From assembly GCA_938007965.1 (NCBI GenBank), contig CALLMH010000053.1, positions 1-64,000 of the forward strand: a DNA stretch of 64,000 bases, given 5' to 3'. The translations under genes were made by a program, and so were the position numbers. The notes beneath the pieces were generated by a model that saw nothing but the letters and a program-made list of their open reading frames with translations, was not told where the DNA came from and searched no databases. The DNA comes from an uncultured Saprospiraceae bacterium (GTDB lineage Bacteria; Bacteroidota; Bacteroidia; Chitinophagales; Saprospiraceae). This document shows positions 22,775-31,793 of this stretch, one piece after another. Numbering within the stretch: position 1 is the first letter of the stretch; each line of letters starts with the position of its first letter.

Positions 22775-25195
22775 ATGACATATACTAAATCAATACTCGC
22801 GACACTATTACTATTCGTAGGGATAATATGCATGGAAGCACAGCCTGTCACTGCTACATCATACGAAACAATGATAGAAGTAGCTGAGGAATCCGCTGAT
22901 AAAAAAGACTATGCCAACGCTATCGAGTGGTTCGAAAAAGCATACAAAGAAAGTAAGGATAAGAACCTTAAAATTGCTATCGGAGATCTATATATGAGAC
23001 TGAGAGACTACAAAAAAGCGAGTAGAGCCTATGACAGAGTACTAAAAAGGGACAAAGATGGTGTATATGAATTCTTAAGAATAGATTATGCCAAATCGCT
23101 CAAGTACCAAGGAAAGTACATGGATGCGCTCAACGAATTCAGAGTGGTAGCCTCTACTTCAGACAATGATACGTTGAAAAACGAGGCCCTATTCGAACTG
23201 AAAGGAATCGAAAATATGGATACATATGCTCAGAATCTAGAGGCGGTTATTCAGTTTGCTGGAAAAGATATCAATTCAGGAAGTGGAGAAAATAGCCCTT
23301 CTAGATATAATGATGGGACACTCTATTATTCATCATTCGACCGCAAATCAGTAATCATCCCCGAAGAAGAGGAAGACGCATATGAAGCAAGGATATTCAC
23401 CGCCGAACTAAACAAAGATGGTGAATATGAAAAACCAAAAGCACTCAATAAGAAGATAAATAGAGAGGGATATCACAATGCTGGCGTTGCATTCTCAGGA
23501 GATGGAAAAATAATGTACTTCACTCGTGCAAAATTGAATATCAACGAATTAGAAGAATCCACTATTTACTACTCCTACAAAACAGATAGCGGATGGGGAG
23601 GACCTAACGAGCTAGAGGCAATAAACGGAGATTATATAGCCATGCATCCCAATGAAGGAGAGCTATTTGGAAACCGAGTATTATTCTTCGTGTCAGATAT
23701 GGACGGTGGATATGGAGGATATGATATCTATTATTCTACTATCAACGGCGACACTTATTCTTCTCCAGTTAATCTGGGCCCTTCAGTCAATACGGAGAAG
23801 GACGATATTACACCATTTTATCAAAATGGTACATTATACTTCAGTACAGATGGGCGACCAGGTTTCGGTGGCCATGATGTATGGTATGCTTCTTGGAATG
23901 GATCTGCATTCGAAGAGGTGACCAATATGGGTTTCAATTACAATTCTCCACAGGATGATATGTATCTTAGATTTACTCCAGATGGTTCATCAGGATTCAT
24001 GGTATCGAATAGACCCGATAAAGACAAAAGAAAGCTAAAAGGCAGTGAAACTTGCTGTGATGATATATACAAGCTGCAGTTAAGAGAAATCGTTATAGAT
24101 CTCGCTATGCTAGTAAATGATCCTGAAGGACCACTCAAAGAAGCTACGGTAGAAGTTATAGACCTATCCATAGACGATGATAGTGCGCTACAAAGCAAGA
24201 CTAATGTAATCAGTAATGACTTCAGCTTCCTACTAGATGCAGATCATAAGTATAGAGTAGTCGTCTCAAAAGATGGATACTACCCCGACACCACGGTATC
24301 ATTCAACACTGTAGGTCTACTAGATTCCTATACAGTGAAGAAAAATGTGACGCTACAGCCACTGCCTGTGGTAGAGAAGGATCCCAATGCAGGAGAGGAA
24401 ATGGAGACAATATCGGCAAATGAGCCTATAAGACTTAATAAAATCTACTTCGACCTTGATGAGGCTGAGATTTTACCAGATGCAGAAGAAGATTTAGCTT
24501 ACCTAAAATCGCTAATGGATCAATATCCTGACATGGTCATAGAGCTATCATCTCATACAGATGCTCAAGGTGGAGACCAATATAATAGAAGACTATCTCA
24601 AAAAAGAGCAACGTCTACGAAGGCATGGTTGGTGCAGCAAGGTGTTTCCTCTCAGAGAATCAAAGCCGTCGGATACGGTGAAACGCAGATCACAAACCAC
24701 TGTGTAGATGGAGTAAGATGCAGCGATACAGAGCATAGAGTGAATCGTAGATCAGAGTTCAAGATTATAGCAGGTCCGCAGACGATCGAAGTCAAAAAAC
24801 AGATCACCCGAAAAAAAAATAGCGGAGCATCTACTGGCGGAGGAGGGCGATCGCTGAAAGAAAAATATCCAATCATGTCATTCGTCAGAGATAGCATATC
24901 ACTAGGAACACTCGTCAAGGGAGACTCGAAAGATATGGAGTTTCACTTTACCAATACGGGTGATGTAGATCTGATTATAGAGGTAGTCACGGCTTGTAAA
25001 TGCACCAATATAGAATGGCCTAAGGAAGCAATAAAGCCTGGTGACAAAGGCGTAATCAGAGCAACTTACAATACTATTGATCAACACCTAGGAGAGATGG
25101 TAAAGACAATAGATATCATATCAAATACTGAAAGTATCGTCACAGAGTTGAAGTTTTCTTCTAACCTCGTAGTAAATCTGAAAAAAACAAAATAA
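22775..25195 (+). CDS. PorE-like TPR / propeller / OmpA protein with extra DUF1573 domain
   Basis: 806 residues. Signal peptide (1-22); TPR region (about 30-160, KKDYANAIEWFEKAYKES); PD40-type propeller (about 165-440, repeated YYSxxDGGYGGYDIYYS-like motifs); CarboxypepD_reg-like domain (about 445-525); OmpA peptidoglycan-binding domain (about 550-662, KIYFDLDEAEILPDA, LSSHTDAQGG, NRRLSQKRA). A C-terminal DUF1573 domain (about 705-800, MEFHFTNTGDVDL, CKCTNIEWPKEAIKPGDKG) follows. The first four domains match PorE, which anchors the T9SS to peptidoglycan. The DUF1573 extension, an Ig-like fold usually found alone or in secreted proteins, is not part of the PorE layout I know. It is co-transcribed with the PorP/SprF upstream, and the next gene starts at the base after its stop codon. 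Confidence 0.9.
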   Translation: MTYTKSILATLLLFVGIICMEAQPVTATSYETMIEVAEESADKKDYANAIEWFEKAYKESKDKNLKIAIGDLYMRLRDYKKASRAYDRVLKRDKDGVYEFLRIDYAKSLKYQGKYMDALNEFRVVASTSDNDTLKNEALFELKGIENMDTYAQNLEAVIQFAGKDINSGSGENSPSRYNDGTLYYSSFDRKSVIIPEEEEDAYEARIFTAELNKDGEYEKPKALNKKINREGYHNAGVAFSGDGKIMYFTRAKLNINELEESTIYYSYKTDSGWGGPNELEAINGDYIAMHPNEGELFGNRVLFFVSDMDGGYGGYDIYYSTINGDTYSSPVNLGPSVNTEKDDITPFYQNGTLYFSTDGRPGFGGHDVWYASWNGSAFEEVTNMGFNYNSPQDDMYLRFTPDGSSGFMVSNRPDKDKRKLKGSETCCDDIYKLQLREIVIDLAMLVNDPEGPLKEATVEVIDLSIDDDSALQSKTNVISNDFSFLLDADHKYRVVVSKDGYYPDTTVSFNTVGLLDSYTVKKNVTLQPLPVVEKDPNAGEEMETISANEPIRLNKIYFDLDEAEILPDAEEDLAYLKSLMDQYPDMVIELSSHTDAQGGDQYNRRLSQKRATSTKAWLVQQGVSSQRIKAVGYGETQITNHCVDGVRCSDTEHRVNRRSEFKIIAGPQTIEVKKQITRKKNSGASTGGGGRSLKEKYPIMSFVRDSISLGTLVKGDSKDMEFHFTNTGDVDLIIEVVTACKCTNIEWPKEAIKPGDKGVIRATYNTIDQHLGEMVKTIDIISNTESIVTELKFSSNLVVNLKKTK

Positions 25196-25759
25196 ATGGG
25201 CTATGCAGAATGGGGAGCAACTGTCTTCTCTATTATATATCTGTTTTATGCCATTAAAAATAAGCCCATATGTTTCTTCTATGGTATCATAGGTAGCGGC
25301 ATATGGGCTTTTGTTTCTTTTGGAGGGCACTACATCTTCGATGGTGCACTGCAGATATTCTATATCCTCATGTCAATCATAGGGATCTATCGCTGGAAGT
25401 TTGGCGGTAAAGACAAATCAGAATTACCTATATCAGAGTATACATTGACCACCCACACTTTCATCATTATCGCGGGCAGTATCATAGCATATATATTATT
25501 CAGCTTGTCCCAATTCATAGATCTTATCGACCAACCATTACTAGATGCTTTCACCACCATATTCTTAATCACAGGTACGCTACTACTCGTGGAGCGAAAA
25601 CTGAGTAGCTGGATATACCTTATCATTGCTGACATAGCATGTATATACCTCTATGGGGTCAAAGGCTGGTGGCTTTTTGTAGGAATGATGGTGATATATA
25701 TCATCTTCGGAATCGTAGGTTATAATCAATGGCGGAAAGAATGGTTACGTACTGAGTAA
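25196..25759 (+). CDS. pnuC: nicotinamide riboside transporter, PnuC family
   Basis: 187 residues, about seven membrane segments. The family pattern is visible: GATVFSIIYLFYAIKNKP, WAFVSFGGHYIFDGALQIFY with the Trp/Asn-type substrate region, then SSWIYLIIADIACIYLY and GWWLFVGMMVIYIIFGIVGY. PnuC members take up nicotinamide riboside or related vitamins (thiamin, riboflavin) by facilitated diffusion. The ATG follows the stop codon of the OmpA-DUF1573 gene directly, so it is probably translated from the same mRNA although it has no functional link. A perfect 11-bp inverted repeat lies inside codons 23-39. The vitamin carried is not certain. Confidence 0.88.
   Translation: MGYAEWGATVFSIIYLFYAIKNKPICFFYGIIGSGIWAFVSFGGHYIFDGALQIFYILMSIIGIYRWKFGGKDKSELPISEYTLTTHTFIIIAGSIIAYILFSLSQFIDLIDQPLLDAFTTIFLITGTLLLVERKLSSWIYLIIADIACIYLYGVKGWWLFVGMMVIYIIFGIVGYNQWRKEWLRTE
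25262..25310. repeat. perfect 11-bp inverted repeat inside pnuC
   Basis: AAGCCCATATG (25262-25272) and CATATGGGCTT (25300-25310) form an exact 11-bp stem with a 27-base loop, followed by TTGTTTCTTTT. This resembles an intrinsic terminator or attenuator within the early coding region. Chance from codon choice is possible. Confidence 0.5.
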
Positions 25760-26000
25760 AGCCACGGATGAAAGACGGGCTGCATAGCTAATACTCGTTT
25801 TTGATTCAGTCCGTGTACGTGCACATTGGAGGTTGTTCACATTCAATTTAATGCTATCTGGTAGATAATTAACTACTGTTCGTCGAGCAATCCTAACTTT
25901 TTCTTAACCTCATTGTAACATTCTTTTAAGGATGATCGTCAACTGGGCATATATCAAAACGCACACTACGATATTAATCACAATTAAAAAATTTACTTAG

Positions 26001-26765
26001 ATGAAAAATTTATTTTATGCTTTCGTATTAACTATTTTCTCAAGCTCTGCATTCGCTCAAGGAATCATAGAAAGAGAATATGCACACTATTTAGATAAAG
26101 ATGAAGTAACCCATGTATATGTATCGGGTAAGATGTTCGACTTCGCCGCTACTATAGGAAAAGGAGTAGACGACGAAGAAGTGCAGCAGTTATCAGATTT
26201 CGCTTCTAAGATAGAATCATTTTCATTGATAAAAGTTCCAAATAAAGATGTAGCTCAGGGTGAATTCAAAAAAGGAATGAAAAGCATCTCAAGTGATTAT
26301 GACGAACTCATGAGAGTTCGAGATGACGGCACCAAATTGGCTTTATTTGTAGATGAAGAAGATGATGTAGTATTCGAAGTCGTAGGTTTAGGAGTAGTTG
26401 ATGGAGAATTCATGGCGCTGTCATTAATTGGAGAAATGGATCTCAATAAAATTGCAGAATTCGTAAGTAAAATGGACAATGACGCACTCGCCCCATTAAA
26501 AAGAATAGGAGAATTCAAACCCAATGAAGTAAAGGTATATCCAAATCCTACATCTAAAGGTTCAGATCTCACAGTAGAAATACCAGAAGGAATGGTAGAA
26601 GGTGACATCACACTATTCTCTGCTAATGGCACCAAAATCAAAACAGTAAAAGCCAATAACAAAAATGTATCTCTCAGTACAAATGAACTAGCAGCTGGAA
26701 ACTACTTCATAGAGATACAAAAGGATAGTGTCACTATGAAAAAACAAGTGATCATCATAGAATAA
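26001..26765 (+). CDS. DUF4252 domain protein with T9SS sorting domain
   Basis: 254 residues. Signal peptide (1-19, ending AFAQ); DUF4252-like region (about 30-155, with FDFAATIG, LIKVPNKD, ELMRVRDDGTKLALFVDEED and the C-terminal VVGLGVVDGEFMALSLIGEMD); then a complete T9SS type A sorting domain (about 172-254, VKVYPNPTSKGSDLTVEIP to MKKQVIIIE). DUF4252 proteins are usually small lipoproteins of unknown role in Bacteroidota. Here the domain is carried outside on a sorting domain instead of a lipid anchor. It is a single-gene unit ended by a clear terminator. Confidence 0.8.
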   Translation: MKNLFYAFVLTIFSSSAFAQGIIEREYAHYLDKDEVTHVYVSGKMFDFAATIGKGVDDEEVQQLSDFASKIESFSLIKVPNKDVAQGEFKKGMKSISSDYDELMRVRDDGTKLALFVDEEDDVVFEVVGLGVVDGEFMALSLIGEMDLNKIAEFVSKMDNDALAPLKRIGEFKPNEVKVYPNPTSKGSDLTVEIPEGMVEGDITLFSANGTKIKTVKANNKNVSLSTNELAAGNYFIEIQKDSVTMKKQVIIIE

Positions 26766-26792
26766 ATACCATATACCCCATTCTATAGAATC

Positions 26793-26828
26793 AAAATAGC
26801 TGAGCTCTCAAGTGAGTTCGGCTATTTT
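26793..26828 (+). terminator. intrinsic terminator after DUF4252 gene
   Basis: The stem pairs AAAATAGCTGAGCTC with GAGTTCGGCTATTTT, including two G-T wobbles, across a short loop, followed by a run of eight T. It lies 28 bases past the stop codon. Confidence 0.85.
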
Positions 26829-26837
26829 TTTTGATTG

Positions 26838-26880
26838 TAATGAGAGGTGGCTCGCGCTGCAAACACTCGTTTATTTTTCA
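26838..26880. repeat. AACTCG-type intergenic element (degenerate)
   Basis: GTGGCTCGCGCTGCAAACACTCG resembles GTGGCTTGCAACGCAAACTCG at 63894-63914 and the block at the start of the window. It is probably a degenerate copy of a dispersed intergenic repeat. Confidence 0.3.
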
Positions 26881-27010
26881 CGAATATCACTTGACAATTA
26901 GTAATATCACCCAATATATATTGCCAATAATCCTACACTCCATTTCAGAATCATTAGAAATGATTTGTAAACTAATTCATATATTAGCTTTTCAACTAAC
27001 ACTAGATATA

Positions 27011-27424
27011 ATGCCTACTATATTAAGAAATATACTTGCCGTAATTGCGGGATTATTCATCGGAGGGATCGTAAATGCTGGCATCATCACACTGGGATCA
27101 GATCTAATTGCACCTCCTGTTGGAGTAGACCCAAATGATATTGCGTCCATAAAAGCACACGCAGATCAATACGGAATAAGACATTTCATCGTTCCGTTTT
27201 TGGCACATGGTCTAGGGACATTGGTAGCCGCATTTATCGTTACTAAAATTGCTATTTCTAATCAGAAAAAACTATCCTACATAGTCGCAGCTTTCTTCCT
27301 CATTGGAGGAGCTATGATGGCATTTATGCTACCCGAATTTTGGATATATTCAATTTTTGATTTGTTATTTGCATATTTTCCAATGGCGATCTTAGGGTGG
27401 TCACTTGCTGGTAAGAAGAATTAA
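27011..27424 (+). CDS. small four-TM membrane protein, unknown
   Basis: 137 residues from the ATG at 27011 (MPTILRNILAVIAG). The open frame runs back to 26831, but the extra 60 codons begin inside the terminator T-run and carry the degenerate repeat, so I reject them. Four hydrophobic segments (about 6-24, 58-75, 85-105, 113-132) with small loops suggest an inner-membrane protein related to small Bacteroidota membrane proteins with conserved GLFIGGIVN and HGLGTLVAA stretches. I do not recognise a function. Its end overlaps the next reading frame by 20 bases if that gene uses its ATG. Confidence 0.7.
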   Translation: MPTILRNILAVIAGLFIGGIVNAGIITLGSDLIAPPVGVDPNDIASIKAHADQYGIRHFIVPFLAHGLGTLVAAFIVTKIAISNQKKLSYIVAAFFLIGGAMMAFMLPEFWIYSIFDLLFAYFPMAILGWSLAGKKN

Positions 27425-30107
27425 TTTTAATATCTTGAAAACAATATTTAATTATTTTTACAAACTTGTCCTACTCACACTAATAGCTACTAATAGCTAT
27501 GGACAAAACATCGTTGTCAATCCATATTTACAAAACGTACAACAAGAGCAAATCACAGTAATGTGGGAAGTTGGAGAAACGGGCCAAGGAAGTGTAATGT
27601 GGGGTCTATCTCCTTTTGATCTAAATCATACAGTAACGAGCACAACCAACAATGTAAATGGCACCTCTCATATCCATACGGCAGTAATCACCAATCTGAC
27701 GGCCAAAACGAAATATTACTATAAAGTAATAATGGCAGAAGGTCAATCATCCATCATGAGATCTTTTGTAACGCTAAGCTTGTCTTCTGACGAAGAGCCT
27801 ATACAGCTCATAGCCATCAGTGATATGCAGCGCGATGGCAGCCAACCTGACAAATTCCGAGAAATAATAGAAGAAGGCATCATACCGATCATCGATCCTG
27901 ATGGACTACATAGCCTTACGGACTTGGAGGGTATACTCATACCAGGTGACCTAGTCGCTACTGGAGGCAACTATAGTCAATGGAAAAATTTCTTTTTCAC
28001 ACCAGCAGATAGTATCATAGGCTATGTGCCGATCTACCCCGTACCTGGAAATCACGAATACTTCAGCGGTGGACTACCTAACTTCAAACATTACTTTTCT
28101 CTTCCGCAGAATGGCGCCGCTGGATTAGAAGATGAATGCTGGTTTCAAGATATATCCAACGTGAGAATAATCGGTCTCAACTCAAATAGCGGAACTGCAG
28201 ATAAGATCACTCAGCTCGATTGGTTGAGTTCGGTTTTAAGTGAAGCCTGTGCTAATGATCATATCGACTTTGTATTCGCTCAACTTCATCACCCGTTCAA
28301 ATCAGAGCTATGGACTCCTGGAGAGAGTGGATTTACGGGTCAAGTAATAGATTCCCTACAGCAGTTCTCTACCGATTGTGGTAAAGCATCTATTCACTTT
28401 TTCGGACATACGCATGGATACAGTAGAGGCCAATCTAGAGATCATAAGCATCTATGGATCAACGTAGCTACAGCAGGTGGGGCGATAGACAACTGGGGAG
28501 AATTTCCAAATGCGGATTATGAAGAATTCGTTAAGAGTCAGGATGAATATGGTTTCGTACATATTGACGTGACGGCAGATGATGATCCACAATTTACCAT
28601 TAGGCGATATGGCAGAGGAGATCAGGACGTAACAGAAGACAATCAATTAAGAGATCAGATCACAATCCTGAATAACGAAATAAAACCATCCACACCGAAA
28701 AATATATTTCCTGACGGTGACACGATCCAATCCAATTGTATCGTATTGAAAGGATCCCAATTCTACGGATTAGAAGACACGATACAAGGCGCTCACTGGC
28801 AAGTATCTACTGATAATCAATTCAATGATAACATAATCCAGGAGCATTGGAAGCAAAGCGAAAACTGGTACAACGAGGTAAACCTACAAGCATTGGATGA
28901 CTTGACAGATATAGAAATCGATCCCGTACAATCGAGTACTCAGTACCACTGGCGGATCAGGTATAGAAATCAAAACCTAGAGTGGAGCGATTGGTCTACG
29001 AGCACCACTTTCTACGTAGATGGAGAAAATGATATATTGACAAATAACTTAGTGATAAATGGAGATGCAGAAAACGGAATATCCAACTGGTCTGGGGATA
29101 TCGAATCACTAGAGGACGCTGAATGTAATTCAGTATTACCTTACGAAGGTCTATCTAACTTTGGCGTCGGTGGTATCTGTGCCAATGAAAGTGATGAGGG
29201 AATCGCCTTTCAGATCATCGACTTATCTACTTACGAATCAGACATCGATACAGACTCCGTATCCATAAACTATTCAGCATACATAAGAAACTTTAACGGA
29301 AGTGATATTCCTGAATTGTATATTGAACTGTACGATGATGGTGTACTAATTACTACCTCGCCAATAATATCAAATACGACAGGCGAGTGGATAAAAAAAA
29401 GTAACACGCTCAAATTAGATGTTGGTATAGACGAATGTAGGATCTATCTTAAAGGTACTCGTGTGGCTGGCTCAGACAATGACAGTTATTTTGATAATAT
29501 AGAGGCCTATCTAGTCAGTGGAACAGATTGTCCCTCATGTGTAGGAAAATCGAACGAAGATAACGACATGGACGGATATTGCGACGACATCGACTGCAAT
29601 GATAAAAATGCAAACATCTATCCCGGGGCATTAGAAATCTGCGATGGTCTAGACAATGATTGCGATGGAATTTTTGACACGAGTGACACTATCATTTGGA
29701 CTAATCTAGGCGGCAATAATCTCTGGTCCACACCCTCCAATTGGGATCAAAATATGGTGCCACTTCCATGTCAGCACGTAGTAATCATAGATAATGGCAA
29801 TGTGAACATCGAGGAAGCCGCATCGTGTAAATCACTAGAAATAGATAATGTAGGTTCATTGAACATAGGCACCGAAGGTACTCTACTGGTCATCAGTAAC
29901 AATAATAATTACCCATCGATCAAGGTCAATGGATCTATGTTTATCAATGGAGAATTGGTGATAAGAAACTCTAATAACGCCGCGATAGAAATATCAGGAA
30001 CGCTTACCAACAATAGTAAAATAAAATCTACACAAACCTCTTTAGAATCTATAGTCATAAAAAGCGGCGGTCGATTTGATGACTTTGGAAAAACCATCCT
30101 TAAATAA
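27405..30107 (+). CDS. secreted purple-acid-phosphatase-like metallophosphoesterase with MopE-type Asp-rich repeat
   Basis: 900 residues from ATG 27405; a TTG at 27435 would avoid the 20-base overlap and give a compact signal peptide (KTIFNYFYKLVLL...SYGQ). Fn3/PAP N-terminal domain (about 40-125, NPYLQNVQQEQITVMWEVG); calcineurin-type phosphoesterase (about 130-385) with ISDMQRDGS, LIPGDLVATGG, PVPGNHEYF, QLHHPF and FFGHTHGYSRG, the metal-binding set. Fn3-like segment (about 430-545); jelly-roll-like segment (about 550-700); MopE-like metal-binding motif (about 718-757, DCNDKNANIYPGALEICDG); C-terminal beta-rich repeat. It probably hydrolyses extracellular phosphate esters. No T9SS sorting domain is visible, unlike many such enzymes. 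It meets the marC-family gene tail to tail with 3 bases between. Confidence 0.88.
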   Translation: MLVRRINFNILKTIFNYFYKLVLLTLIATNSYGQNIVVNPYLQNVQQEQITVMWEVGETGQGSVMWGLSPFDLNHTVTSTTNNVNGTSHIHTAVITNLTAKTKYYYKVIMAEGQSSIMRSFVTLSLSSDEEPIQLIAISDMQRDGSQPDKFREIIEEGIIPIIDPDGLHSLTDLEGILIPGDLVATGGNYSQWKNFFFTPADSIIGYVPIYPVPGNHEYFSGGLPNFKHYFSLPQNGAAGLEDECWFQDISNVRIIGLNSNSGTADKITQLDWLSSVLSEACANDHIDFVFAQLHHPFKSELWTPGESGFTGQVIDSLQQFSTDCGKASIHFFGHTHGYSRGQSRDHKHLWINVATAGGAIDNWGEFPNADYEEFVKSQDEYGFVHIDVTADDDPQFTIRRYGRGDQDVTEDNQLRDQITILNNEIKPSTPKNIFPDGDTIQSNCIVLKGSQFYGLEDTIQGAHWQVSTDNQFNDNIIQEHWKQSENWYNEVNLQALDDLTDIEIDPVQSSTQYHWRIRYRNQNLEWSDWSTSTTFYVDGENDILTNNLVINGDAENGISNWSGDIESLEDAECNSVLPYEGLSNFGVGGICANESDEGIAFQIIDLSTYESDIDTDSVSINYSAYIRNFNGSDIPELYIELYDDGVLITTSPIISNTTGEWIKKSNTLKLDVGIDECRIYLKGTRVAGSDNDSYFDNIEAYLVSGTDCPSCVGKSNEDNDMDGYCDDIDCNDKNANIYPGALEICDGLDNDCDGIFDTSDTIIWTNLGGNNLWSTPSNWDQNMVPLPCQHVVIIDNGNVNIEEAASCKSLEIDNVGSLNIGTEGTLLVISNNNNYPSIKVNGSMFINGELVIRNSNNAAIEISGTLTNNSKIKSTQTSLESIVIKSGGRFDDFGKTILK

Positions 30108-30110
30108 TTA

Positions 30111-30755
30111 CTACCCCAGTAACGAATGCCCTGTGAGACTATCCACTAGACCTACTATACCTGAGATGATATACTCCACACCAATAGCCAATACAATAAA
30201 TCCCATAATACGAGCTACTGCTTTGAGCCCCGACTCCCCGAGCAACTTAAATAGTAAAGGAGAGGATCTCAATATAAAATAGATTAGAATCCCCGTAAAG
30301 GCTATAACGCCGGCAATAACAAACTTACTAGACAGCTCTTCATATTCTGTAAAATATCCGATAAGTAATGAGATAGACCCTGGGCCTGAAAGCATGGGCA
30401 TAGCCATCGGTGTAAAAGAAACATCTTCTTTTTCAATAGCTTCTTTTCGAACCTTCTCCCCTACTCTCTTCTTGGTCGTATTACCATTCAATAGTGCAAA
30501 ACCAGACATCATGATTACAATCCCACCTGCAATCCGCAGCGCAAAAATACTCACTCCAAAAAATCCTAAAATATATGTTCCAGCCCAGAAAAAACTCATC
30601 AATATGATAACAAAGTAAATACTCGTCATCAAGGAAGTGTGATTTCTCTCTTCTCTAGTATCATCGGCAGTTAATGTCAAAAACATCGGGATAGCGCCGA
30701 GTGGATTCACTACTGAAAATAGTGATGCAAGGATCGTGATTGCAATCGTACCCAT
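30111..30755 (-). CDS. MarC family integral membrane protein
   Basis: 214 residues, six hydrophobic segments. The family pattern is clear: SLFSVVNPLGAIPMFLTLT at the N-terminus, GGIVIMMSGFALLNG in the middle, AMPMLSGPGSISLLIGY with the conserved PGSI, and RIMGFIVLAIGVEYIISGI at the C-terminus. MarC proteins are inner-membrane proteins of unsettled role, once linked to multiple antibiotic resistance, a link later withdrawn. The start lies 5 bases after the stop of cmk on the same strand, so the two share a transcript. Confidence 0.93.
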   Translation of the reverse strand: MGTIAITILASLFSVVNPLGAIPMFLTLTADDTREERNHTSLMTSIYFVIILMSFFWAGTYILGFFGVSIFALRIAGGIVIMMSGFALLNGNTTKKRVGEKVRKEAIEKEDVSFTPMAMPMLSGPGSISLLIGYFTEYEELSSKFVIAGVIAFTGILIYFILRSSPLLFKLLGESGLKAVARIMGFIVLAIGVEYIISGIVGLVDSLTGHSLLG

Positions 30756-30760
30756 ACTTC

Positions 30761-31426
30761 TTATTTGATTTCTTCTATAAACTTGAGCGCTAATGTCAGC
30801 TGCTCTTCTCTTGTTAGATACGTATTGTCAATCTCTATAGCATCCTCTGCTTTTCGTAATGGAGATATTTCTCTAGTCGTATCGATATGATCTCGATGAT
30901 CAAGATTCTGTTGTACTTCTCTCATTGTGACATCTTTACCTGCGGCTATGAGTTCTTGGTATCTTCTTTTGGTACGTATCTTTCTGTCAGCCGTGACGAA
31001 AAACTTAATATCCGCATCCGGAAAAACAACAGTACCTATATCTCTACCATCCATAACTATTGACTTTGAAGAAGCTATAGATCTCTGGAGACCGACTAGT
31101 TTTTCTCTTACCGTACCGATTGCAGCGACTTCGCTCACATTATTGGATATTCGCATTGATCTGATATCGAACTCTACGTTTTCTCCATTGAGTAGACAAG
31201 TATTCTTTCCATCTATGATGACAAAGTCTATTTTTACCTTTTCTAAGGCATTAATGACCTCAATATCATTATTGATATCTACATCATGTCTCAAAAAATA
31301 ATGGGTGACAGCTCTATACATAGCTCCTGAGTCCACATATGCGAACGATAGCTTCTTAGCTAAAGCCTTGGCTAGTGTGCTCTTACCACAAGATGAATAT
31401 CCGTCGATTGCAATTGTCATTGTCAT
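30761..31426 (-). CDS. cmk: cytidylate kinase
   Basis: 221 residues; Met3 (31420) is an equally good start. Phosphorylates CMP and dCMP with ATP in pyrimidine salvage and DNA precursor supply. P-loop GYSSCGKSTLAKALAKKL at about residues 8-26; substrate region YVDSGAMYRAVTHYFL; the DGRDIGTVVFPDADIKFFV segment with the conserved Asp-Gly-Arg-Asp; and the Arg-rich lid RKIRTKRRYQEL. Length is normal for the family. It is upstream of the MarC-family gene with 5 bases between, a likely two-gene transcript. Confidence 0.96.
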   Translation of the reverse strand: MTMTIAIDGYSSCGKSTLAKALAKKLSFAYVDSGAMYRAVTHYFLRHDVDINNDIEVINALEKVKIDFVIIDGKNTCLLNGENVEFDIRSMRISNNVSEVAAIGTVREKLVGLQRSIASSKSIVMDGRDIGTVVFPDADIKFFVTADRKIRTKRRYQELIAAGKDVTMREVQQNLDHRDHIDTTREISPLRKAEDAIEIDNTYLTREEQLTLALKFIEEIK

Positions 31427-31506
31427 TAGATATAATTGCTATTAATAGTGCTCTTTTAAGTAATAAAAAATGATTAAACTCATGATGATAAGTAAGATGA
31501 TCTTAT

Positions 31507-31543
31507 AAAAAAATCCCATCTGCCAGCTAAGGAGATGAGATTT
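31507..31543 (-). terminator. intrinsic terminator after DUF2795 gene
   Basis: AAATCCCATCT (31511-31521) pairs with AGATGAGATTT (31533-31543), 10 of 11 matched. Read on the minus strand the stem runs into a seven-T tract. It lies 28 bases past the DUF2795 stop. Confidence 0.8.
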
Positions 31544-31571
31544 GTATATTTCTTAATGCTAATACATATTA

Positions 31572-31793
31572 TTAGTATTCGTCTTCATTGAACAAAAAGT
31601 CATCCTTCCTTGGATAATCAGGCCAAATATCTTCCATAGTTTCATAAACTTCCCCTTCATCCTCTAATACTTGTAAATTTTCTATTACTTCTAAAGGTGC
31701 ACCTGATCTTACTGCATAATCAATAAGTTCATCTCTTGACGCAGGCCATGGAGCGTCTTCAAGTTTGTGTGCTAATTCTAATGTCCAATACAT
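31572..31793 (-). CDS. DUF2795 family small acidic protein
   Basis: 73 residues, acidic. The core WPASRDELIDYAVRSGAPLEVIENLQVLEDEGEVYETMEDIWPDY-type layout (short: WPASRDELIDYA, GAPLEVIENLQ, DIWPDYP) matches the DUF2795 family found in nearly all Bacteroidota as a stand-alone short gene. The fold is a small helical domain; function unknown. It stands alone with its own terminator downstream. The acidic tail (DDFLFNEDEY) is typical of family members in this phylum. Confidence 0.9.
   Translation of the reverse strand: MYWTLELAHKLEDAPWPASRDELIDYAVRSGAPLEVIENLQVLEDEGEVYETMEDIWPDYPRKDDFLFNEDEY

Noticed and set aside
26831-27010. N-terminal 60 codons of the small membrane-protein frame
   Set aside because: They begin in the terminator T-run and cover a degenerate intergenic repeat; the sequence looks non-coding and the membrane protein starts cleanly at 27011.
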